Below the pieces are notes generated by a model. The model saw only the letters and a list, made by a program, of their open reading frames with translations. It made no database searches and was not told where the DNA came from. From Lachnospiraceae bacterium (lineage in GTDB: Bacteria > Bacillota > Clostridia > Lachnospirales > Lachnospiraceae), in NCBI GenBank assembly GCA_016290905.1, contig JAEEVO010000004.1, positions 1 through 64,000 on the forward strand: a stretch of 64,000 nt of DNA, given 5' to 3'. The position numbers and the translations under genes were made by a program. Every line of letters starts with the position of its first letter. The first letter of the stretch is position 1. Of the stretch, positions 7,851-14,577 are shown one piece after another.

Positions 7851-10028
7851 TCAATTCAGGTCAATATACATTACCGGACGTATACCCATCATAAGATCGT
7901 CAACATGCCTTCCTTCGACATCAACATATTCGTACACGGCTGCCATTTTGTAATAATCGTTTTGATATCCGACACCCGGTGAGCGCAGCCACCACCACTC
8001 CAACTCGCCATCATAACGGTAACAATCAAGAGCTTTGTAGTGTTGTTCACTCGAAAAATCTACATGGAAATACTTCTCAAGCTCTTCCAAAGACAAGAGG
8101 AATATATGGTCTTTTGTATCTTTTCCTCCATCAGTGCCATAGATGGGATTCTTATTGTTCTTAATATTCGTGAGCTTGATCAATGCCCTTTCGTAAGTAG
8201 AAAATGCGTCATAATAGAAATAACCGTTAAGCCATTCACGAAGCGGACTCTTATCCCATGTAATTTTTTTATTCTTTTCGTTATATTCCCCCATTTCGAC
8301 AATATACTTGCTAAGAAGCATCACCCTGTTGTTCTTTTCATCGTAATCAAGGATCTGCCACTCCAAGTCTTCCAATTTATAGTCCATGGGGTCATCTTCT
8401 TTTTGTATGTTATAGCTTCCGAATTTGACCAGTAGCTGAGAGAGCACCTCCATGTTGCCGGGCGTGAGATTGTTTTCTTTTATTATCTCGTCAGTCAGTT
8501 TAATCCTGAAAACGGGACGGACTCCGGTAGAATAATTAACTTTAAAAGACTCTCCCCAAGGCTCGTAATCTCCGCCATAATCCACATAGAGAGCGTATTT
8601 GGCATTCAGATAAAGCGGTGAATAGTCCGGGTCTCCTCCATTATAGCTGACACCCATTGAACGAAGCCACCAGCATCCTGTCTCGCCGTTTTTATACGTT
8701 GCAGTCCTGTTCTCATCCTTGGAGCGTTCCGCATCCTCTATGAGATATTCCTCAACCTCTTCGTCTGACAGCAGGAAAACCTTGTCTTCAACATTTTCGT
8801 GGATGACAGGCGTTATCAGCGACCTCTCCTTCTCCGTAAATGCAGTCTTATAAAAATCCTCATTCAGCCATTTCCTCAAAGAACACGTTTCCCATGTGAC
8901 ATTCTTGAGTTTTGTATTGTACTGACGCTCTTCTATGATATTTTTGCTGATAACCAGAGCGCTTTTCCCATCTTCCGAGTATGCAAGTACTTCCCATTCA
9001 AGCTCTGTCTTTTCAGGCTCGGTAACATATACGTCATTATCGTAATCCCAATAGCTCATATTCCAGCTTCCAAGCCTGATATAGTCCTTTTCTGCATTCT
9101 TCTTATACTCTGTAGAAAAGCTGAAATACCCTTTATCCGCAAGTTCAAGAAGCTTGGGATAATGCTTTGAAACATACTCTGCTACATCCTCCGGAACAGT
9201 CTGATTGACTAATTTCTCACATTCAACCCATAAACTGTCGGAATCCGGGTTTATATACAATACGTATTTCGTATCGGGATCAACCGTAACGACCAGTTCA
9301 TCTATACCGTCATCAAAAAATACATCGGAATAACTGGTTTTTACATCCCAACCTTTCCAGTCATTCTCCATGTTAAATGCCAATGCAGCCTTAAGCTTTG
9401 CTTTCACATACTTTTTTAAAACCTTTGAGTCTGACTGCTTTACTTTGAGCTTGATGTTGTTTTTCAGTAGAGGCTTCGTAAATTCGGTATACTTCTTTTT
9501 CGAAACCTTTTCCTCTCCAATATAATACTCTTTCAAATACAGCATCTCATAGGCTTCATATATCATGTTGCATATCTTGGAAAAAGTGCCGTCCGAGAGC
9601 TTATAAACCATATCTTCCTTTATAAAATAATCATTTTCAATGATCTCCAGATAGCAAGTGTCGGAATAATAAACCTTAAACTCGACACTGTCATATAATC
9701 CGGTCGTATCAAGATTGAGACGCAGCATTTCCGAAACTTTTCCTTTTTTATACTTGAAAACAACAAGGTTCTTTTCGGTATCGTCCCCTTTCTCATCAAA
9801 CTTACCGCTTACAAACATAGCTATAAGCTCATCCGTACCATCCTTATCAATGTCTGCAAAAGCATACTTGCACTGTTTGTTTTTGATCTTCTTCTGAAGC
9901 TTTTTTTGAACCTTTGTATTTGAAAGCGCAGCCGCCCGGGTACCTTCCGACGGCATTATAGGTAAAGCAAAACAGAATACCAATACAACAGCTAATAAGA
10001 TTCTTGCAAGTGAATGTTTTTTCAGCAT
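7851..10028 (-). CDS. Secreted DUF6273-domain protein
   Basis: The ORF track starts at 10055, but AAGGAGGAG lies seven bases before ATG 10028, which begins MLKKHSLARILLAVVL, a clear signal peptide ending near ...TRAAA. The mature protein has an N-terminal calcium-loop-like module (FADIDKDGTDELI, residues about 57-69) and two copies of a domain with WEVLAYSEDG / WQILDYDEKN, LRKWLN / LREWLN and GCWWLRSMG / WWWLRSPG motifs, characteristic of the DUF6273 family. The role of that domain is not established; it is often found on secreted clostridial proteins. A paralogue with one copy lies at 43689-44831. A dispersed 76-bp repeat abuts the ribosome binding site. Confidence 0.82.
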   Translation of the reverse strand: MLKKHSLARILLAVVLVFCFALPIMPSEGTRAAALSNTKVQKKLQKKIKNKQCKYAFADIDKDGTDELIAMFVSGKFDEKGDDTEKNLVVFKYKKGKVSEMLRLNLDTTGLYDSVEFKVYYSDTCYLEIIENDYFIKEDMVYKLSDGTFSKICNMIYEAYEMLYLKEYYIGEEKVSKKKYTEFTKPLLKNNIKLKVKQSDSKVLKKYVKAKLKAALAFNMENDWKGWDVKTSYSDVFFDDGIDELVVTVDPDTKYVLYINPDSDSLWVECEKLVNQTVPEDVAEYVSKHYPKLLELADKGYFSFSTEYKKNAEKDYIRLGSWNMSYWDYDNDVYVTEPEKTELEWEVLAYSEDGKSALVISKNIIEERQYNTKLKNVTWETCSLRKWLNEDFYKTAFTEKERSLITPVIHENVEDKVFLLSDEEVEEYLIEDAERSKDENRTATYKNGETGCWWLRSMGVSYNGGDPDYSPLYLNAKYALYVDYGGDYEPWGESFKVNYSTGVRPVFRIKLTDEIIKENNLTPGNMEVLSQLLVKFGSYNIQKEDDPMDYKLEDLEWQILDYDEKNNRVMLLSKYIVEMGEYNEKNKKITWDKSPLREWLNGYFYYDAFSTYERALIKLTNIKNNKNPIYGTDGGKDTKDHIFLLSLEELEKYFHVDFSSEQHYKALDCYRYDGELEWWWLRSPGVGYQNDYYKMAAVYEYVDVEGRHVDDLMMGIRPVMYIDLN

Positions 10029-10044
10029 AAAAAACTCCTCCTTC

Positions 10045-10120
10045 GTCAAAGTCACCTCGAAAACGCTTTCAGCGTTTCCTCGGTAACAAAACGATGCTCC
10101 GCATCTTCTGTTTTGTTATA
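10045..10120. repeat. Dispersed 76-bp repeat, copy 1
   Basis: This copy is identical over all 76 bases to copy 3 at 54791-54866. It contains two potential hairpins: GAAAACGC-TTTCA-GCGTTTC, and AACAAAAC-GATGC-TCC-GCATC-(TTCT)-GTTTTGTT. Shorter or diverged copies occur at 21654, 62098 and 63211. Confidence 0.9.
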
Positions 10121-10289
10121 TCCTTTATTATGCCACAAATCGCAAAAGTGTCAAGTTTTGCCGCATATTTTTTTGTCCGTTTTTAATCGGATAACCTTGA
10201 CAAATTGTTATTATAGCCTTAAAGTCATAGTATGGAAAGTATTCATCAAGCCGTTTGTGTCCACGTGACGAGAAAGGAAGGATAACCAG

Positions 10290-10439
10290 ATGAAAAAGAA
10301 GATGCTGATCATGTAGAAGGATACTCTTTTGATCACAAAATGTTCATCCGGCAAGAAATATAAATACGCAGTACGTGCATACGTTAACGGTACATGGACA
10401 GAGATAGATAAGGCTTCGACAGCTACGATAATGCTTTAA
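10290..10439 (+). pseudogene. Remnant of a surface-protein tail with an in-frame TAG
   Basis: AAGGAAGG precedes ATG 10290, which reads MKKKMLIM and then TAG (10314-10316). The same frame stays open afterwards and ends ...KYKYAVRAYVNGTWTEIDKA... TAA. YKYAVRAYV resembles the last strand of a fibronectin type III or related repeat as found at the C-terminus of clostridial surface proteins. The likely explanation is an internally deleted and interrupted gene. A weak promoter (TTGACA 10197-10202, TAAAGT 10220-10225) and a strong terminator flank it, so it could still be transcribed. Confidence 0.45.
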
Positions 10440-10441
10440 GT

Positions 10442-10474
10442 AAAAGACGCAGGGCTTTGGCTCTGCGTCTTTTC
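10442..10474. terminator. Bidirectional terminator
   Basis: AAAAGACGCAG and CTGCGTCTTTT form a strong hairpin with flanking A and T tracts, between the plus-strand remnant and the convergent gene at 10486. Confidence 0.9.
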
Positions 10475-10485
10475 TATGACCATGA

Positions 10486-11178
10486 TCAATTTTCAAAATA
10501 ACCCGATGGTACAATCCCCGTACCTGTCACATTGTATTCCCTTTTAAAAACAGTTCCATCTTCAATCGGGAAATTGCTAAACCCCGATGAACCTTCTGCC
10601 CTAAAGATCAGATCACCGTCTACTACGTCAAAGTAATTTTTCTTTGTTCCTTCGATAATCGTCAGCAGATTGTCCTCTATATTCCAGTTACCACTCGAGA
10701 TATGACTGCTGTACACCGGCTGAGAATAAGAAACCGTCCCATCTTTAAATAACAATAACCTGAAAGGGCTTGTCTTCTGCTCTAAATTAGGAACTGTAAC
10801 CTTATCATCGGTACATTTGTATGATTTCCCACCAATCTCCTTATCCTGAGCATAAGGCAATGCAGGCTCAAACCCGGGACCCGTTCTATAAGCATTTATA
10901 TCATTTACCGTTTTCGTCTGCGGATCATAATATACCATGATCCCGTCACCGTTTTCTACATTGTTTCCGTTTATATTCGTAGTACTTTCAGTCTCCGTCC
11001 CAGCTTTATCTTCCTTCGCAGTATCCTTATGATTGGCTAAAAAAACTACTCCCATTACAGTGCCTGCTACCAATACCACGACTATGATCCAAAACAACGG
11101 TTTCTTATAATTCAATATCGATTTCATGCTGTTCTTTACTCCTGTCTTGTCAAAACCGTCCTTATCGTTACCAAACAC
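10486..11178 (-). CDS. Truncated BlaR1-like (M56) protein: membrane helix and C-terminal sensor part only
   Basis: The 230-residue product begins at GTG 11178. VKNSMKSILNYKKPLFWIIV followed by a helix matches the phrase that follows the peptidase domain in clostridial M56/BlaR1 antirepressors (R-K-x-V-L-x-Y-K-K-P-x-F-W). The C-terminal part, LFKDGTVSYSQPVYSSHIS...NWNIEDNLLTI, resembles the small lipocalin-like domain that ends those proteins. The multi-pass HExxH protease half is missing: cysK begins only 32 bases upstream. Either a 5'-deleted remnant or a domesticated sensor expressed with cysK. The family link is read by eye and should be tested. Confidence 0.6.
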   Translation of the reverse strand: MFGNDKDGFDKTGVKNSMKSILNYKKPLFWIIVVVLVAGTVMGVVFLANHKDTAKEDKAGTETESTTNINGNNVENGDGIMVYYDPQTKTVNDINAYRTGPGFEPALPYAQDKEIGGKSYKCTDDKVTVPNLEQKTSPFRLLLFKDGTVSYSQPVYSSHISSGNWNIEDNLLTIIEGTKKNYFDVVDGDLIFRAEGSSGFSNFPIEDGTVFKREYNVTGTGIVPSGYFEN

Positions 11179-11210
11179 TGCTGCCTTTGTCCGACACCCG
11201 GGATAATGTT

Positions 11211-12113
11211 TTAGATAAGCGATGTACTAAAGTATCTTTCTGCCCGGTCAGGCAACATAGTAGCGATAGTCATATCCTTCCCATATTTTTCCGCCATCTT
11301 CTTGGCTGCCCATACATTGGCTCCCGATGATGTACCTACCAATAGTCCCTGAACGCGAGCCAGTTCACGGGCCGTGTTTATGGCATCTTCATCCGATACT
11401 TCCACTATATCCGTGATGATGGAAGTATCAAGTATATCGGGAATAAAACCGTCTCCTATTCCCTGTATCTGATGCAGTCCGGGCTCATCTCCGAGAAGAG
11501 CCGAAACATTTTTGGGCTCAACGGCAACTATCTTACATTCAGGATTTCTTTCAAGCAGATATTCTGCCACGCCTTGCAGCGTTCCGCCGCTGCCTATACC
11601 GGATACATAGACATCTATCTTTTTCCCGAGCTGTTCCGTTAATTCTACAGCAGTAGTCTTGTAATGCATCCTCGGATTTGCGGGATTCTGAAATTGTTGA
11701 GGTACGAAGTAGTCTTCCGAAGAAGCTGCTATCTCCAACGCCTTATCTACAGAACCGCCGATACTTAGTTTAGGATCCGTCAGAACCAGTTCAGCCCCTA
11801 AAGCTTTTATGATTTTCTTACGTTCCTCGCTCATGTTTTCAGGCATAACGATAATAACCCGATAGCCCTTCCTGACGCCGCATAATGCAAGCCCGATACC
11901 TGTATTGCCGGACGTCGGCTCTATGATAGTCATACCGGGTCTTAATCTCCCGTCCTTTTCCGCTTCCTCGATCATATTGAGAGCTATCCTGTCCTTTATA
12001 CTTCCGCCCGGGTTTAAGAATTCTGCTTTAGCATATAACTGTAATCCTGTTGTCTGCTCCAAACTGATAAGAGGAGTGTTTCCGATCAGATCCAAAACAT
12101 TTGTATAGTACAT
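11211..12113 (-). CDS. cysK: Cysteine synthase (O-acetylserine sulfhydrylase)
   Basis: A PLP enzyme of 300 residues, standard for the family, that makes L-cysteine from O-acetylserine and sulfide. GGSIKDRIALNM near residues 36-47 carries the PLP lysine, PTSGNTGIGLA is the substrate loop, and GIGSGGTLQG is the phosphate-binding loop. GGAGAAAAG precedes ATG 12113, and the stop of the upstream small membrane gene is only two bases away, so the two are co-transcribed. No cysE or CymR-type gene is nearby. Confidence 0.95.
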   Translation of the reverse strand: MYYTNVLDLIGNTPLISLEQTTGLQLYAKAEFLNPGGSIKDRIALNMIEEAEKDGRLRPGMTIIEPTSGNTGIGLALCGVRKGYRVIIVMPENMSEERKKIIKALGAELVLTDPKLSIGGSVDKALEIAASSEDYFVPQQFQNPANPRMHYKTTAVELTEQLGKKIDVYVSGIGSGGTLQGVAEYLLERNPECKIVAVEPKNVSALLGDEPGLHQIQGIGDGFIPDILDTSIITDIVEVSDEDAINTARELARVQGLLVGTSSGANVWAAKKMAEKYGKDMTIATMLPDRAERYFSTSLI

Positions 12114-12115
12114 CT

Positions 12116-12310
12116 TTACTTTTCTCCTTGTTCTTTATATTCTTTTTGCTTTCTCTTCTTCTTTTTCTTATGTGCGATTATCAATGCGATAATGCATATG
12201 ATCCCTACGCCCGGGATTATGATAACCAGGGGATTGTACTTTAACAGAAGCAGAAACAGTACAAAAATTTCGTTCGCCGTGCTTTTAATCCTTTTCCATA
12301 AGTTTTTCAT
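12116..12310 (-). CDS. Small single-pass membrane protein (64 aa)
   Basis: No named family was recognised. One or two closely spaced hydrophobic segments lie at about residues 14-47 (EIFVLFLLLLKYNPLVIIIP...), followed by a strongly basic tail (HKKKKKRKQK), which suggests a cytoplasmic C-terminus. A strong ribosome binding site (AAAGGAG, seven bases before ATG 12310) supports translation. It is directly upstream of and presumably co-transcribed with cysK. Confidence 0.7.
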   Translation of the reverse strand: MKNLWKRIKSTANEIFVLFLLLLKYNPLVIIIPGVGIICIIALIIAHKKKKKRKQKEYKEQGEK

Positions 12311-12337
12311 AAAAAATCTCCTTTCTGTATTACAAGT

Positions 12338-12439
12338 TTATAGTAGTACTTCTCTAAAATCCGCTTCTTTGCATCCGTTTTTTATTGCCTTCTTATAATC
12401 TTTCTTGAATTGTGCAGTTCGCTTTATTTCTTTAATCAT
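12338..12439 (-). pseudogene. Truncated YafQ/RelE-type toxin
   Basis: This 33-residue reading frame is too short for the ORF track. It starts at ATG 12439, overlapping the last eight bases of the antitoxin gene, in the typical toxin position. MIKEIKRTAQFKKDYKKAIK matches the N-terminal helix of YafQ-like mRNA interferases, which are about 90 residues long. The frame stops at TAA 12338, so the beta-sheet and catalytic histidines are absent. The deletion left an intact antitoxin with its operator. Confidence 0.7.
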
Positions 12440-12686
12440 TCAAATCCTCCATAAGTTCATCTATGGAAGAGAACGATACCATCTCACCGTTTTCAGCGTC
12501 TTTTATCGCCTTTAGTGTTACAGCATTCGGAATTTCGGCAGTAACAGGAAAAGGTATACCTTTATGCAGGATTACCTGACGAAGATAAATATTTATAGCC
12601 GTCGACATATCAAGCCCTACACTCTGAAACACATTACCTGCTTCTTTCTTTATATTATCATCTACTCTTACTGTTATAGTACTCAT
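12432..12686 (-). CDS. RelB/DinJ-family antitoxin
   Basis: An 84-residue protein with an N-terminal ribbon-helix-helix DNA-binding motif: STITVRVDDNIKKEAGNVFQ and then GLDMSTAINIYLRQVI. It has the standard DinJ C-terminal region with IPF and an acidic tail that would wrap the toxin. AAAGGAGG precedes ATG 12686. The cognate toxin is truncated, so the protein may now act as a free repressor of its own promoter. Confident family call. Confidence 0.9.
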   Translation of the reverse strand: MSTITVRVDDNIKKEAGNVFQSVGLDMSTAINIYLRQVILHKGIPFPVTAEIPNAVTLKAIKDAENGEMVSFSSIDELMEDLND

Positions 12687-12702
12687 AACATCGCCTCCTT
12701 TG

Positions 12703-12738
12703 TACTAACAATATAACACATTGTTAGTACATTGTAAA
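12703..12738 (-). promoter_or_regulatory. Antitoxin promoter with overlapping palindromic operator
   Basis: Minus-strand TTTACA (12733-12738), 17-base spacer, TATATT (12710-12715). The perfect inverted repeat TACTAACAAT-N7-ATTGTTAGTA (12703-12729) covers the -10 and half of the spacer, as expected for ribbon-helix-helix autorepression. Confidence 0.8.
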
Positions 12739-12766
12739 TTGCTTTTTTGTTTTTAAATCACTCCGA

Positions 12767-14221
12767 TTACAGCTTTATTTTCAGCACTCCGGGCATGCCG
12801 GTGTCTTTTCTTTCAGGCAAGTCTATGACAAGTACTCCTGCATGTTGTACATAGTTTACAGGGCCTGCTCCGAGGTACTCTATGCTCTGTACTTTTTCTT
12901 CCGGGGTAAGTGACTTGATGACAGCGGTTTTTGAGTGATTGCCCTTCATGATGAAGGCATATATGCATCCGTCCTTCTGTACAAAACGGAAGTCATCCTC
13001 CTGCCAGTCTACCTGATCCTCCCTGAAGCCTTCTATGATGACATGTGAATGTCCTTCTCCAGATACCCTGTAAGGTCTTGTACTATATACCGCCTCATTG
13101 TTAACGCTGAACCATTTTGCAAGCTCATCAAGTATCCATTCAGCCTGTTCATCTATGGTCCCGTCCGGACGCTGCAGGATATTGAGGAGCAGGGTTCCGT
13201 TTTTCGCTATGCTGTCAATCAGGATATCTATGATATGTCTCGGCGTCTTATAATGTGCTTTCTTATCGTAAAACCAGCCGCCTATGCAAGTCTCGGACTG
13301 CCACGGTACGGGGCTGATGTCAGGCAGCTGACTTCTCTCCATATCAAGCACGCCAACACGGTATATCCTTTCGTCGCGGTGCTTCTGGGTATACACTGCA
13401 TTATTCTCCCCATAGAGCTTTTCTGCAGTATTGTACAGGTAGCTTACTGCCTCTAAGCCGTACCTGTAGAGATTATCGTTCTTGTCCTCCAGATTGTTTT
13501 CTTCTTCAAACGGCAGCCAGCTGTCGGAATATAGAAGATCCGGCTGATAGTTATCTATGATTTCCTTCATGACATTCAGCCAGTACTCATGGAACTTCTC
13601 ATTTTTCGTGAGCCATATGCACTTGCTGTCGTCCTCACCGGGCTTAGTAACATGCTCATAGTTATCATGATAAAAATCCCTGTAGGCAGGGTCATTGCCG
13701 TCGTAAGGTACGCCCGCGTACGGTCCATAAGTATCGCAGCCTTTATTCGAGCGCCACCAGGAGAATGATGCTCCCAGATGCTCCGTCATGCCAAAGGGCA
13801 TATTGTATTTCTTTGCGGCTGCTTTCCACAGACCGCATATATCCTTATGCGGTCCCACCTCCACACTGTTCATGCGGTTATATTTCGACTTGAAGTTAAA
13901 GAAGTGGTCATGATGCGATGCCTGAGCAACAAAATACCTTGCTCCTGCCTTATAGTATTTTTCCATCAATACATCGGGATCGAACTTTTCCGCTTTCCAG
14001 AGAGCACAGATGTCCTTAAATCCGAACTTCGAAGGGTGTCCGTAGGTACGAAGATGATACTCATACTGGTCGGTTCCCTGTATGTACATGTTCCGTGCAT
14101 ACCAGTCTCCGCACATAGGTACAGACTGTGGTCCCCAGTGGCTCCATATGCCGAATTTCACATCCCTGAACCATTCAGGGCATTTATATGTTCTTAACGA
14201 TTCAAATGTGGGTTCAAACAT
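12767..14221 (-). CDS. Alpha-L-fucosidase (GH29)
   Basis: A 484-residue intracellular glycoside hydrolase removing alpha-linked fucose. The N-terminal ARFGIWSHWG-type phrase (KFGIWSHWGPQSVP, residues 22-35), the AGARYFVAQASHHDHF strand and the PDLLYSDSW segment containing the probable nucleophile aspartate fit GH29 retaining fucosidases. A C-terminal beta-sandwich follows. There is no signal peptide, so imported oligosaccharides are the likely substrate. GAGGAGG precedes the start. A TATATT -10 (14245-14250) lacks a good -35, which would suit activation through the direct repeats 110-260 bases upstream. Confidence 0.9.
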   Translation of the reverse strand: MFEPTFESLRTYKCPEWFRDVKFGIWSHWGPQSVPMCGDWYARNMYIQGTDQYEYHLRTYGHPSKFGFKDICALWKAEKFDPDVLMEKYYKAGARYFVAQASHHDHFFNFKSKYNRMNSVEVGPHKDICGLWKAAAKKYNMPFGMTEHLGASFSWWRSNKGCDTYGPYAGVPYDGNDPAYRDFYHDNYEHVTKPGEDDSKCIWLTKNEKFHEYWLNVMKEIIDNYQPDLLYSDSWLPFEEENNLEDKNDNLYRYGLEAVSYLYNTAEKLYGENNAVYTQKHRDERIYRVGVLDMERSQLPDISPVPWQSETCIGGWFYDKKAHYKTPRHIIDILIDSIAKNGTLLLNILQRPDGTIDEQAEWILDELAKWFSVNNEAVYSTRPYRVSGEGHSHVIIEGFREDQVDWQEDDFRFVQKDGCIYAFIMKGNHSKTAVIKSLTPEEKVQSIEYLGAGPVNYVQHAGVLVIDLPERKDTGMPGVLKIKL

Positions 14222-14362
14222 GGTGACCTCCTCTTCATATTCCTAATATAATCTATTTTATGTCGTCTCTATATATACCCTATTCTTTTCTCTAACTGTT
14301 TTGAAAGTATGGATGGTAACATAAAAACCTTTCCCCTATCATTTTATAAAACCTTTCCGTGA

Positions 14363-14512
14363 AAGTTACCGGCAAGTTAAATTTCCCTATATTTCGATAT
14401 TTTTTCCTCAAAAACATTCTGTTCTGCAAGTTACCGGCAAGTTAAATTTCCTTTGTTTTTCGGGATTATTCTTTCATAAACATCCTGTTCTGCAAGTTAC
14501 CGGCAAGTTAAA
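14363..14512. repeat. Tandem ~66-bp repeat with paired 11-bp-spaced half sites
   Basis: The 356-base gap upstream of the fucosidase gene contains three copies of AAGTTACCGGCAAGTTAAA starting at 14363, 14428 and 14494. Copies one and two extend through CAT(T/C)CTGTTCTGC as a 65-66 base unit. Within each core AAGTTA recurs with an 11-base period around CCGG, one helical turn, a spacing used by response-regulator dimers. No spacer-like unique sequence is present as in CRISPR. The role is inferred. Confidence 0.75.
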
Positions 14513-14577
14513 GAAACAATTTTTTTAGAAGTATCTTGTCAAAAATCCAAATAATTATCTCACTATGATTAAAGCCA

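Noticed and set aside
10014-10268. Plus-strand ORF sharing sequence with the ORF at 54694-54930
   Set aside because: The shared part is the 76-bp dispersed repeat read in the same frame; no independent gene evidence.
14363-14512. CRISPR array
   Set aside because: Only three units, the intervening sequences are themselves similar, and no cas genes are present.
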